This document shows, in pieces, positions 36,663-48,004 of a stretch of DNA of 56,425 nucleotides (its first letter is position 1; every line of letters starts with the position of its first letter). Position numbers and translations under genes: made by a program. The stretch covers positions 1 to 56,425 of the forward strand of contig MU404218.1 of assembly GCA_022695795.1 (NCBI GenBank). Direction: 5' to 3'. Below the pieces are notes generated by a model. It did no database searches. It was not told where the DNA came from and worked only from the letters and a program-made list of their open reading frames with translations. The DNA comes from Biscogniauxia marginata. Taxonomy: Eukaryota; Ascomycota; Sordariomycetes; Xylariales; Xylariaceae.

Positions 36663-39003
36663 TGCGCTCGCCGTTGGAATAGAAAGGATCGGTCAAGTAA
36701 AGGAATAGGGAGCAAAAGCGATAAGTCTCATGCGGTCGCCTGGCCTGAGGAGGGGGGCAACATGGCCATTTAAATAGCCCATCACATCGATCTATCTTGA
36801 TTTTGGAAACAGGTGTCTCGAGCCCATATGTATGCTTGGGTTATCAGTACTTAGATGATACATAGCTAAACAGAGAGAAGGCATTCCATTGGTTTCAGCA
36901 TCCGGGATTATATGCAGCTGCCCATTGCAACAATCGCTGACCCCCAGCTTCTCGGGCGAATGATGAGAAGGCTGTGAGGTCGTGGACGTTGCAGGCTGAT
37001 TGGTGAGCCTAGGTGGAATGTGGAATTCAACACACCGTAATAAGCTTCGTGGGGGGAGCTAGGGAGGATAGCTGCCAACTGGCTGGCGTCTGGTGTTATT
37101 CTCCACTTCTCTCCACGCAAAGGCCAATCGGCAGCTTACCGCAATGAATTGCACAGTGTGTGCTGTATCCCGAGATTCTGGAACAGTGCCAACCTGATAA
37201 CAAGAATTATCCTTGAACCCCTTTTGACGTGAGTACCAATGTACATTTGTATGAAAAATATACAGTGCCTGGTCACCAACCACCTTACATACATATCAGC
37301 TTGTGAGTAGACCCAAGGAAACTCACTCTGTAAGGAAGATATATCTCGAGGAGAGTCTATTCGGAAAGAAACAACTTCAATTATTACTCTACTCCGCCGA
37401 CTCTGTGTACCGTATACCTATCTTATACTGCCAACCTCGCGAGAACACTGACGGGCGAACGAAATTGGGCGCAAGTTTCGGGTGGATGCAAGTCATATAA
37501 GCCGTAAACATAAACACAATGCAGACTGATGACTCCACGTCCTCATGGTTGATGGAGAACTTATTAGAAACCCCAGCTAAATCCCTTTTTCTTTTCGAAT
37601 CGAACAAGTCTCGAACTTTCTCTTTCCCAGCCTCCTGCTTTTCTTTTTCTTTCTCTTATTTTAACTTTCGCCATTCTCTCCCTTATCGACTTAGACATTG
37701 GTACCGTCCATAATTGGGAGAGAGGCGGGACAGAGCAAGGTTCTTGTTTCTCCCACGAGGGAACAGGGGGTAGGACGGGGGACCATGCCACAGTAGCAGC
37801 AAGCAAGAAACCTGGAGAGCTCACCCCCATTCGCCCACTTTGTGATGTGGAAAAAAAAGAAAGAAGGAAAGAAAAAAAGAACCTAGTATAGTTTATAACG
37901 ACGGTCCTGTCAAGAGAAAGATGGGGGCACTTGGGTACTTGGTACAGCGCCACAGCGGAGACGTGGAGGGGACTAGCTTGATTTGATAATTACACCAATA
38001 CAAATGAAATATACAGAAAAAAAAAACAAGGCAGCGAAGGGGAGTGAGTGGGGAGAAGAACCCTGATTTCTTCTTTTCCTTCCATTTCCTTCCCTCTCTG
38101 GGAAAGGGGTGAGGGGAGAGACGGAGGAGGAGGAGAAGGGGTTCAAGGTCCCTGGAAATCGCAGCGGCCCTCTAGTGTAGATATTCCGTAGTCTATTTCT
38201 AGTGTAGGTAGGATGGGTAGTTCTCACCCCCCTTTGGGTACTAGGTAGAACGTTGGGAGCTCCCGCTGCGGGTTTTTTTTCCCCTTCTTCTCTTGCCCAC
38301 TCCCGTCCCTTTCCTTTTCGGAAAGGGAAAGGCCTCTCTCTTGGCGGCATTGTGCATCGCAGCGTCAGTGCGCTCGTCTAAACCGGGCGGCGAGTTCGTG
38401 TTCGCTTTACTCTACCTGGTCGAGTTGCGGTTGACACCCGAGTTGGGGGGGAAGTTGTCTATCGCGTGCGTCGGGTCATCCCTTTAAAATCCAGAGGTGC
38501 GTGCGACAGCTCTCCTCGCGGGTGTAAAGGCCGAGGTGACTCGGCTTCTCAGTGTGATAAAATTCGCGATTCATTCACGACTTTTTGTGATATACTTCAT
38601 TGCGCAGGTGGCTGGAGTCGAGGACGGCGGCCCCATACCAAGATATCTACCTACATATGTATGTATGTGCATTGTAGTAGATGATGTGCAGACGGACCCG
38701 TCAGAGAAACGGGCAGGCAAGCGGCAGATCTTCTGTAGGGGTGTCAAGCAAAAAGCGCGCGGTACGGAGCAGAGTATTATATGGTAATTACCGTGATAAT
38801 TGATTTAGCTAACTACATGTAACTATCAAGCGCGATCTGGCGCGATCTGGGGATATCGTTTCCTAGCCTCTGAAACGCCTGTACCGTTCTGTACATATAT
38901 TGACAAAGTGACAACCAGATCTCCAGCTGGGAGATCCAATGAGTGGGTAATACAAGATATATGAAAAGGAAAATATCAGAAAGAATGTGCGAGCACTTGA
39001 AGT
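36663..39003. other. Intergenic: DXO-like promoter and SANT gene 3' region
   Basis: This 2.3 kb stretch has no convincing gene. It has A-rich and GAAA-rich tracts (37848-37880), an inverted similarity between a GGAAAGGG block at 38100 and CCCTTTCC-type sequence at 38310, and a tandem GCGATCTGG pair at about 38830-38850. Confidence 0.5.
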
Positions 39004-39828
39004 TCACCTCCAAGTGCTGTGAAGTTTACTCCGTCGACCTCTCCCCTTGAGGCCGACGTTCCCGTTGACCATCAGACTCTTCCATCTTCTCCCCAGACTG
39101 TTGCGATCCCTCCCTAGACTCCGGGCGCAGTCTTGCCATTCTTCTTTCGATAGCTTCAGCTTTTCTAGCACGAGCTCCACCAGTATGCGGTCGTCTTCCT
39201 TGCTCCATTTCTCGCCGTCCGCCTCCACTTCAACATCCGTGCCTTCCACGTCGTCCTCTGCCTGGCCATCAGCTCGTAACTTATGGAAGTCGGACCGCTC
39301 GAGCCCGAGCGGCATGACTTCTGGCGCAATGCGAGCGCGCTTCGGCGTGCTTGGCTTGCATGCGGCCTCTCCAGACCCCCGCTCCTGTTCTCTGTCCGAG
39401 CCTCCGGTTTCAAGGTCGCTGTCGATATCGTCATCACGACCCATGTCGTCATCAATAGATCTACGTCTCTTATTCACGCCACGTGGAGGAGGCGCCGCGG
39501 ATCTCTTGATGACTTTCTTGCGCGGGATCATCTCGGCATCGGCGTCGCGTCTACGGTCGCGCAAGCGCAGCTTTCGGGGCGGCAGAGGCGCGTAGCTCAG
39601 CGGTGGCGTAGGTAGTTGGTCTCGATCAGAAGCGCTGTCGTCCGAGGGGTTTGTCGCGGGTGTTTTAAGCATGGACTGGAGTGCGCGACAGGAGTTGACT
39701 AGATTTCCGAGGGTGCTCTGGGCGCTCGTAGGAGGGCTGGAGGGAGGCGAGGCGAACAGTGTCCTCGATTGGAGTCTGGTGACGGGAGGATGCGACGAAT
39801 CGCATGATAAAGCTGACGGCATCAGCAT
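39004..39828 (-). CDS. SANT/Myb-like domain nuclear protein
   Basis: A single-exon, 274-residue protein. The first 200 residues are low complexity: Ser/Pro-rich, then basic patches KKVIKRS and NKRRRSIDDD that look like nuclear localisation signals, then acidic stretches. Residues 207-255 form one Myb/SANT-like helix-turn-helix: KWSKEDDRILVELVLEKL, then EEWQDCARSLGRD, then SLGRRWKSLM. The tail is basic (LKGRGRRSK). Such proteins are common in filamentous fungi and probably bind DNA or chromatin. Targets are unknown. The start is the first of two nearby in-frame ATGs (codons 1 and 3). Confidence 0.75.
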   Translation of the reverse strand: MLMPSALSCDSSHPPVTRLQSRTLFASPPSSPPTSAQSTLGNLVNSCRALQSMLKTPATNPSDDSASDRDQLPTPPLSYAPLPPRKLRLRDRRRDADAEMIPRKKVIKRSAAPPPRGVNKRRRSIDDDMGRDDDIDSDLETGGSDREQERGSGEAACKPSTPKRARIAPEVMPLGLERSDFHKLRADGQAEDDVEGTDVEVEADGEKWSKEDDRILVELVLEKLKLSKEEWQDCARSLGRDRNSLGRRWKSLMVNGNVGLKGRGRRSKLHSTWR

Positions 39829-42800
39829 CGTGGTGATCCGTTTGGCGATGCGCGTGGGCTATTTTGGTTGCGCAATGAAATATATATCGTGTGTTGTGAG
39901 AAAAGAGAGTTGAGGTGTCGCAAACTCGAGGCGACGAATTGCGACCGCGATTAGAAGGTAACGAATGCGATGGGAGTCGCGCGACTTGATAAATTGTAAA
40001 ATGAAAGTTGCTGTACGTTTGATTTCAGGCGATGCGATAATACCGTGTGTTGTATCGACGAACTGAGTTTAGAGTAGTATTCAAAGAATGTTGTTGGTGG
40101 TGGACAGGTGCTGGAGTTGTTGGTTGGTAAGAGTTGTGAAGGGTTGGGAAGAAGCCTTGTGCGGGAGGAAGACAAGGTCGACAGGGCGGATGCGCCTAAT
40201 AAAAACCTGCCCTTTGCGCCTGCGAACCAGAGGGCAGCGCCCAGCCAAAGTCGAGAGAGGCCCCCCGGCCCTTTCGGACTAGGTGAACGGGCCACATGAT
40301 ACTTGCGGTACGTACCTCATGTACCTCATGTGCCAACCTGCACTTGTCGCTTTCGGTCTAGAAAAGGTGTAGCAGCCAATAGTGGGAGGAGCTCCGACCG
40401 CCATTATTCATTCCGAGGCTGCTTGCGAGGGAGCAGGGAAGAGAGCCACACACACCTGTGCGCACAACATGTGCACATTCTGGTGTAAAGCGTTAAAAAG
40501 TATCTCACTTGATGGTGGTGTGGGCTCTCTCCAGGCAGTCAGAAGACGATAAGTTGCTTGCCTGATCGACAATCGCGATGCGCCGCTGAACTGCCGAACT
40601 ATACGGCTTCGTCCAAGTCCAGTATAGGTAGTCTAGTACAGTTCAGTGCAGTCTCACGACGCCGGTTTCAATCATGATTCCCTTTCGTGCCTGGCCGACC
40701 GCCTAGCCCTAGGCTAGACTGGACGAAGGGCCTTCTCGTTGAGCCTCCTCCCTGTCTAAACATCCTACTCCGCAGCCGCCCTTTGCGCCGGCGAAGGGAA
40801 AAGTCGTCTCGGGTCTATCCTCTCGGGTCTCGGAGCCTATCTACCATTCAGGTTAAATCGATATCTGCGAGCACTTAAAGGTTGCCCTCGAGTGTGGTCG
40901 GGCCTAGTCGACATTCATGCTGCTACGCCACCAGACCCCAACTTCATCAATATGAGAAGCGCACCAGAGGATCTGTGCAGAGTTTCCCTTTTGGTAACTC
41001 TGAGCTCACCACTGGCCGGCGTGGCAGCAGCTACTCTCCTGTCAATTAAGCCATTGATCGTATTTCTCCGGCTAGAAACGACCACGGTTGATGGATGGCC
41101 GGGTAACGGATGGTGGCTTATTCCAAAACAGCCTTTCGTCATAGCTTGTCCTGCCGCCCTTGTGGCAGTTTTGGAGTGGGATTTGGATCAAGATCTCGAC
41201 TGGTTTCTCGATTCTGACCTACTTGGGTTCGCCTTGATCCTCATATATCGCATAATGAATCCCTTTGATGAAGATTGGCTCCTCTATGATGTAGTTTCTA
41301 TAATTGACTCAATTGTCCTAGCCACTTGTGCCAGATTGCTACAGGAGGGCGTCCGAGCCCACACACACACACACAATTCATCATGTCGCATCTCCTTTCG
41401 TTAACCCCTCCCCTTCCGCCCTTGCATACTGATAATGCATGCAAGGTAGGGTGGGAAGTGAAGAAGAAGATTGAACCGCACTGCCGCAGGGCGCATCGAC
41501 CATCGCACGCGCCCGACTTCTCTAGCAGAGAGGTTCCAGACATTCATCTTACTTGCTTTTCTAAGCTTACATGACTCATCCCCACGCAAAGACGCGCAAT
41601 GAGGTACCAGTAGGTACCTCGATGACAAGCAGCCGCGTGACAAAGGTGGTGTCTTGACTCGGCTGCAAGTCATTAGCGAACCGTTACAATCGCTCGACGA
41701 ACACATGGGGAAAACACGCCCCTCATTCACCGTCACCTGAGGTCACGTTGATCTGCCTATTCCTGCCTGCAGGTCTGCAGGTCTGCAGACAATTACGTGA
41801 GGAATCTCCCGGTTCGTCGGCCCTTCCAGGTCTCTCTTATCTCGCCTGTAGGCAGACTCATAATTCCTTGGAGGCAGAATTGATCATTGTGGAAGTGGGG
41901 CGAGAGGGAGGGTGGAAACGTGCCTAACTGTTAGGTACTCGTGGAAATGGAAAGAAAGGGTGGGATGACGTTCAGGTACCACAACCTCGACGCGTCTTAC
42001 TCGCGTCAAGCTCGACCGCGTTTAATTGAGCTAGGGTCAAGTCCACCAATCAGCTGCTACCAAGCTGACCCCTGTGGAAGTCATGCCCGTCATCTAGCTT
42101 CTGATTGGCTTAGTGGGATGGACGATTTTATGGGTCCCGTAGCCTTTGATCTCTTGACCTTTTCTGTTTCCAACCCTTGGGTTCGTTTTGTGGATGCCTA
42201 TATTTCCCTATGATGAGCATTACGTTGCACATGGAGGACACAGGAACGGGAACAGGAGTACTGTAGAACTTCTCTTTCTCTTGCTCGCTCTCAGTCTCCC
42301 CGGTTACGCCTTCGTTGCTCTCTTGAACATCTACTTTATTCTTTGACTCCCACCCTTCCCGACGATGCACGCAATTTCCCGGAAAGCTGAACCCTCTGGA
42401 AATGCTTATGTATATAAGGTGGATGACAGCATCATCAGTTACCATCTCATGATGATCAGTTGAAATTGAGTTCCTAGTTTTTTAATCTGTGGGAAACCAA
42501 TTAAGAGGTGTGCATAAGGGGCCGTGGGCGTTTTTGAATTACGATGAGTGAAGTCGTCGAACTCCTGCTCAATGAACATCGTAGTCCATATAGGTAGCCA
42601 AGCGGATGTTTCGGTAAGTGCCCAGTGACCGTTTGATCGTCGTGACACCCAGCCAGCTGGGTCAAAAGTTCCAGTAATAAGGGATCAACAAGATTGGCGC
42701 CCGATCTGTTCGACTACTCTACGCAAGTTTACCATTCTTCCGATATCAATCCTGGCTAAACAGGTAAACATCTACCTACCTCTCAAACACATGTACGCCT

Positions 42801-44187
42801 TCGGTGCAGCAATATGGAAGAGACTTAGGTATGAATTGATCTATTCCCAAGTTCTGAATAGCCCTGCTACAGTATGTATATATTACGATATACTTTCAAA
42901 GCATTTTTGATCATTTGTGTACCTACACTGTGTGGGCCATCTTTACAGCCAATTAGAGATCACTTGTAGGTCCCAAAGTAGTAATTCATTTTTAAGACGA
43001 GACAACAACCACGAGACTCGAATTACCTTTTCTCTTTTTTTCTTCTAAAAGAAATATAACATAATAAAATATAGGCTAATACGGCCGTTCCAGAGACCAG
43101 TTTCAGTTCCGTAATTACCTCTAGAAGCATCGCCCCGGTGTTCTGATAACGAAAACGACAGTGAGCCCAGGTAGAGTGAGAATAACGAAGCTGAAAGCGA
43201 AGATGGCCTCAGCAGCGATGTGCAACGGGGCCAACGCTTGAAAGCATACATCAAGGAGGAGAAATACGTTTTGTGGATCGTGAGAAAGCTATGTCGATCT
43301 GTGTCTGCTATGAATCAATATTTGCGCATTATGAAATATGTAATCCAGAATTAGCTCTCATTCACGTAACCTTCCTTTGCTATTCTTACCCACCCTCCAA
43401 TGACCTATCTCGATCGTCTTAAAAGCAAAGTCCATAGCATCCTATATACTTCTCCTATGGAAAACTCATCTGATTTTTGTTCTTTCTCGCCCGGTTCTGA
43501 CGTTGCAGATTCCACGAACCAAGTAGCATTTATTTCGATTTATCCATAATCTGCGCCAACTCCTTTGCCATGAAGGCTAAAACACCGCTGTGGCCATAAA
43601 ACCTCTCGATGACTTCTCTAGATGGGGCCTTGATCGACCTATGTGCAACTTTTGATGGTACGGTGGATGGCGCACACCAAATTCTGGAGGATTCTTCTTG
43701 CGAGCTAGAGACCAGGGAGCTTATGAAATAAATGAGCTTGGCTTGCCCCCTCCCCCACCTAAGGTGGGTGGGAAGCTTCCCCTTATATATGCACTCACGT
43801 GACCACCCCCTACAGGGAGGTCCACTATACCTAACTGTGAATACCCTCATCCTTGACAATTCTCCGTCTCTATCCGAATTCTGACTGCACCACACAAGTT
43901 ACTCACGACTGAGAGGCCATTAAGTCGCACATAGCTTAGACCTTAAAGCTAGATGAGTCTTGAGCCATCAATAATAATTTCGTTCGCTGATTTCAATTTC
44001 TAAAACGATCTTTTTCTTTCGCGGTATTCCCACCACGCTGAAGTGGCCCCATCACCCTGACTTACCTAGTAAATCCACGGGCTAATCCTCAACCACCAGA
44101 CCGAGTCTTTTTTAAATGCTCGTTAATGTCGAACTTACGATCCTGGGTTCTTGCTGATTCATCACAAAGCTCTTCCTGCAGATGTAT
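39829..44187. other. Gene-poor region
   Basis: No gene can be supported over 4.4 kb. A plus-strand open frame with ATG near 40951 running to 41404 (about 150 codons, with hydrophobic stretches) has no recognisable domain, and its end is a CA microsatellite (41360-41372). A TATATAA box on the minus strand at 43782-43790 lies beside the palindrome CCCACCT-A-AGGTGGG (43754-43768), but the ORF after it is not recognised. Confidence 0.5.
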
Positions 44188-44800
44188 CTAACCCGGCAAC
44201 GCTTGGATACGCTGGCAAAGGCCTCCAGCGGATAGCTTCTTCTTTGGCTCCAAAACCAGCAACTGTTTCACAATATCTAAAAGTGGTGTATGAAATTTGT
44301 CGTCTTTGGCCCGCCGCTCCAAAGAATGTAACTCATTCATAACAGCCGGGTTCAAATAGGGATTGACCCCCCGAGGTTTGACACCAATAGACAAGTACCT
44401 TGTTAGGGTTATTATTGTTGAACTTGTCCCTCGCCACCCCGAATCGTTCAACGGCTCCGACCTCTGGTGTAAGTGCCCAGGCAAGAACATCAACAAAGAT
44501 GCGGCCAAGACCCCAAAAGTCCTTTAGTGGCGACATCCTTCCCATAATGATATGTTCTAGCGCACTGTAGACTGGATCTCTAGTTGACGCCTTGCCGTTA
44601 TAAAGCTCTTAGTTCGAGTCGAAATCGCGATGCTTCACGGCGCCGGCGCCGGCGCCGGAGCCGGAGTCGCCGATCTTCTATATCGCACGATCCGCTTTAT
44701 CAGACTTGAAAAGCAATATATTTTCTGACTTTAGATCATGATGGAAGTCGATTCGCTTCGGGGACTAGCCCTCATCTTGTGTGATGTGCTTCATTTCGTT
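44188..44800 (-). pseudogene. Decayed protein kinase (C-terminal lobe)
   Basis: Reading the minus strand from about 44800 gives a eukaryotic protein-kinase C-lobe with inactivating changes. RIDFHHDLKSENILLF corresponds to the HRD catalytic loop, and KIGDSG to the DFG motif. DPVYSALEH corresponds to the APE motif and FWGLGRIFVDVLAWAL to helix F (usually DxWSxGC). Then come a hydrophobic helix and a final LLDIVKQLLVLEPKKKLSA segment (the RHRLS-like end). Stop codons interrupt it before SPKRIDF, before KIGDSG and after DFDSN. A GC-rich GSGAGAGAGAV expansion sits after the DFG position. No N-lobe is visible upstream. Related intact fungal kinases often sit in accessory regions. It cannot encode an active kinase. 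Confidence 0.72.
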
Positions 44801-45739
44801 GCGTTTTGTACTTTCTGCTTCGAGCGAGGAATGTGATGCCACCATATTAACAAATAAATATAGTTACGGGATTCGTTGCCTACGGATTAAGTCTATAATG
44901 TACTCTATATTATACCTCTATGTTCAGCGTAGAGGAACAGTACATATGTGTCCTCCCTCATGCTTATACACCATATCCCTAGTCCATGAGTCTTGAAAAG
45001 CCGTCTCTTGGTTCTGTTGCCCCGAGGGCTATCACTCTGAGGGTTTGCTGACCTAGCCACGAATTCTAGCCACGAAAGCTGGGTACGAAACGTAGCTGCA
45101 AAAGCTCTGTTAGATTTATAGCTTGCTTTTTAGGATAATGCGTTAATCAACTGCGTGTGTCTGTATATCTCCTTAAATCGAGGAGTTTTTCTAAATATGT
45201 CTTTGGTATTTTACCTGGACCCTTTCCATCGGCGCTCGGCGTATAATAGATATACCAGGCTAGGCCCCATATAATTAAAGGGGTCACCCCTTTATCTAAC
45301 ATATACAGGGAGTTTTTGAACCTAGGCCTAACAACTACAGTAACGGAAGGCATCTCTATTCAAATTATCTAGGTTTATCTCAAATACCAAGCGTCATTAT
45401 TTCAAATGAAATAATCAGTTGTCGATCTGACAACTGTATCATGATGAACACATTATTCGCTAAACCTACGTATACTCGTATGATTGCTATCTTATCTATC
45501 TATATACCTGGTCTTTTCCTTGGTCTCGTGAGGTCATTGAGACGATTCCCGCAACGCTCTGCTTCTACCAGAGGATCATTAGACAGAGTCGAAAACTCAT
45601 ACAAAACTGTTCATAACAACGGGGTCTGTCCGCTGAACAAGAGATAAGCGTCTGAACCAACACACCAGCATCCCATACCGAGTGACCGACAAAACACACA
45701 ACCACGTAAGCTGAGCGACTGGCTGATTGCAACGAACAA
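44801..45739. other. Gene-free AT-rich stretch
   Basis: No gene is recognised here. A short minus-strand open frame at 45147-45353 is unsupported. It contains a perfect inverted repeat at 45276-45294. Confidence 0.5.
45276..45294. repeat. Perfect 9-bp inverted repeat
   Basis: TAAAGGGGT-C-ACCCCTTTA: two complementary 9-bp arms around a single C. It could form a small hairpin or be a symmetric protein site. Nothing around it tells which. Confidence 0.6.
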
Positions 45740-46411
45740 CTATTCAATAATGATAGGATTGTCCGCCTCACTTCCATGTCCTTGTTCACTTCCCCGTCCT
45801 TGTCCACTTGCTTGTCCACTTCCTTGTCCACTTCCTTGTCCTTGTTCCTGGAAACTTTGCTGCAATTGGGCCAATCGTTCCGGTCCTATCGAACGTCCTC
45901 GTGGAGGACCTAGTAACTCTGGACTTCGGGACCCATATGACCAAAACGTTTGCATCTCGCGCCCGCTCTCGTCTACTAAGGTTACACGATAGGAGAATAT
46001 GTTAAGCACAGACAATTCTACGCCATCTGAGCGGTACACATCGCAAGTATTCATGATAGGCTTGATCCAGTCATCCATAGTATCTGAGTACGGCGGGGCC
46101 CCGAAGCTGTAGCCGTCAAGTTCGTAATTTTTGATCTTCAGGCTAATGAATGGCTCGTTGTCGGACCTCCTAGTGAACATGGTAACATCACTGTAGAGGT
46201 ATTTCTTTTCCTCGCGCTCGTTCTTTTTCGTCAGGTTCTTTTTGAAATGCTTGTTAATCTTCCTTTTTCTACAGGACCAGACAGCTTGCGCTAACAAGTG
46301 GTTATGAGGTATCCATTCTTCAGCTGGAGCTTGCGCTTCTGGAAGTAATGTGGCGTCAGGTTGGTATTGGGCTGTTGTGACCCATGAATAGTCTTGTTCC
46401 TGCCCCGACAT
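45740..46411 (-). CDS. Orphan protein with GQGS-repeat tail
   Basis: An uninterrupted 223-codon frame from ATG at 46411 (MSGQEQDYSWVTTAQYQ). I do not recognise it. Residues 45-75 are Lys/Arg/Asn-rich (RKRKINKHFKKNLTKKNERE). Residues 80-175 look globular with alternating hydrophobic and charged positions (MFTRRSDNEPFISLKIKNYE; LNIFSYRVTLVDESGREM). The last 40 residues are a Gly/Gln/Ser tandem (QGSGQGSGQASGQG) ending in an acidic NPIIIE. No signal peptide or membrane span is visible. It lies between two pseudogenes, so it may be a lineage-specific accessory gene. Its open frame and composition support coding, but function is unknown. Confidence 0.45.
   Translation of the reverse strand: MSGQEQDYSWVTTAQYQPDATLLPEAQAPAEEWIPHNHLLAQAVWSCRKRKINKHFKKNLTKKNEREEKKYLYSDVTMFTRRSDNEPFISLKIKNYELDGYSFGAPPYSDTMDDWIKPIMNTCDVYRSDGVELSVLNIFSYRVTLVDESGREMQTFWSYGSRSPELLGPPRGRSIGPERLAQLQQSFQEQGQGSGQGSGQASGQGRGSEQGHGSEADNPIIIE
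45776..45850. repeat. Coding minisatellite (CTTGTCCACTTC-type units)
   Basis: Imperfect 6/12-bp units (CTTGTC, CACTTC) repeat about a dozen times and code the GQ/GS tail of the orphan protein on the minus strand. Multiples of three bases keep the frame, so copy number may vary between strains. Confidence 0.8.
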
Positions 46412-48004
46412 CTTGAGAAAAACGATCGGTCGCTGCTATTGCTAGTGGATTTTCGACACCCAGATGTGGTGCTTTCACGCGAGGATTTGGTCGTTTTATA
46501 CGACTTTGCAGTGGTGTGGAAAGATGGAGATGCTTATGAAGGCGAGATGGGTTTGCGCTTTGCGTGGGATAACTGAGGAAATGGGCCAGCCTTCTCATAT
46601 TTATATGCGAGGATGCAATGTGGTCACAAGGAAGTCGAGCACCTGATTCGCCGAAGTAACGCAAGGAGCCTACATTCATGATCGCATTGCATTCCCGCAG
46701 GCGGACATCTTATCAGCGGGAAACCAACATGATTCATATGACAAACATCTAGTTACAGGGAGGGAGCTGGACCCGGCAGCCTTGACAGCTTTTGCTTCAT
46801 CCAGCATGTCACATCTAACCACGTATTCGATTATATGATGGAGAAGATGCCCAAAAAAAGGGGGGCTATTAACCACACGATATATCAACCCTGATGTACA
46901 TCAGACGTTCTTGATCTTTATGATCGGAGTCAAGGAGAGGAATGAGTGCCCTAGTACGCTTTTTTTTGGTCCGATAATACGCGCAAACGGAAAAAGAAAA
47001 ATTTCGAAAAGAAAAAATTATTCACTCCGTAATACCACTGGAGACAGGTGTTAGCTTGAATAAGTTTATAGAATATTATTACATCGATACGTTGGAAATG
47101 ATGCGGCTGAATTATCCTTGTCAGGTATATACGGAGTATATGGGTGTTACTAAATCTGGTGTTCTAAGCGCTCCGCTATTATCCCGTCGCTATTCACTTT
47201 AAGATCGCCGGTCTCGGAACATATATAGCCGGTAATTTCTTGTCACTTGTTTCTAAAGATAACTGCTCTTTTTTTGTCTTTGTATTTCCTGGGTAAGCTT
47301 TTTTTTTTTTGTCTTACGGCCTCGCTTCGGTCGTGGGACACAATGAAAGTTCTTAGTGGGATCGGTATTTGTTATATCTTTAAACCCCTAACATTAAAAC
47401 CTCTTAATTCCCGTCCGGCGCAGAGCCTCACAAGTAAAGAGGTCACGCGGACCGCAAAATTTGGATAAGTCCATTCTTTCTGCATAGCTCGAAGTCTTCG
47501 GCACACTGCATAAGGTCTGATAATAAATAATTCCCATGTGATCCCTATGGGCAATTTATACAAGCTACTACCATTCTTACCATAAACAACCACTTCACAC
47601 CACACTTTCGATGTTGAAAATACTGCATTTATTATAAACTTTTTCAATTGCCACTTTTAGTTATATTATTAATTCGATAGTGACAAGTCTGTAATTCGTA
47701 CCGACGCATCTCGTTCCGAGGCATCCTATCTCTCTCCCATCATAGTTTCTTGATATGGATGATGTCTACCTACCCAGATATTCGTTTCCATCTGGCTCAA
47801 CAATGTCACGTTTGCGGGGGAAAGAACTAGCAAGCAGTTCGGCGACAAAGTACGGAAATTCTAGTCACAATAGTCATTCTTAACCTGACCATATACACTA
47901 TAAAGGAACAGGAAGCAAGCCACAGGTTAGATAATAAAAGCTCCGCTTGTTGGAAGTTTTTGTTCACCGCTGATCATGCTGAACACTTCTAAATTCCAGT
48001 AAGT
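46412..48004. other. Gene-poor stretch
   Basis: No gene is supportable over about 1.6 kb. It has poly-A/T tracts (46965-47020, 47270-47312) and short open frames on both strands without domains. Confidence 0.5.

Noticed and set aside
7406..39828. Biosynthetic gene cluster or operon-like grouping
   Set aside because: The genes are mostly single-copy housekeeping functions on alternating strands, with no synthase or tailoring enzymes.
40951..41404. About 150-codon plus-strand frame with hydrophobic stretches
   Set aside because: Not recognised, ends in a CA microsatellite, and has an overlapping minus-strand frame. Too weak to call a gene.
43530..43895. 121-codon minus-strand frame beside a TATATAA box
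   Set aside because: The TATA box and palindrome lie inside the frame, and no domain or splice partner was found.
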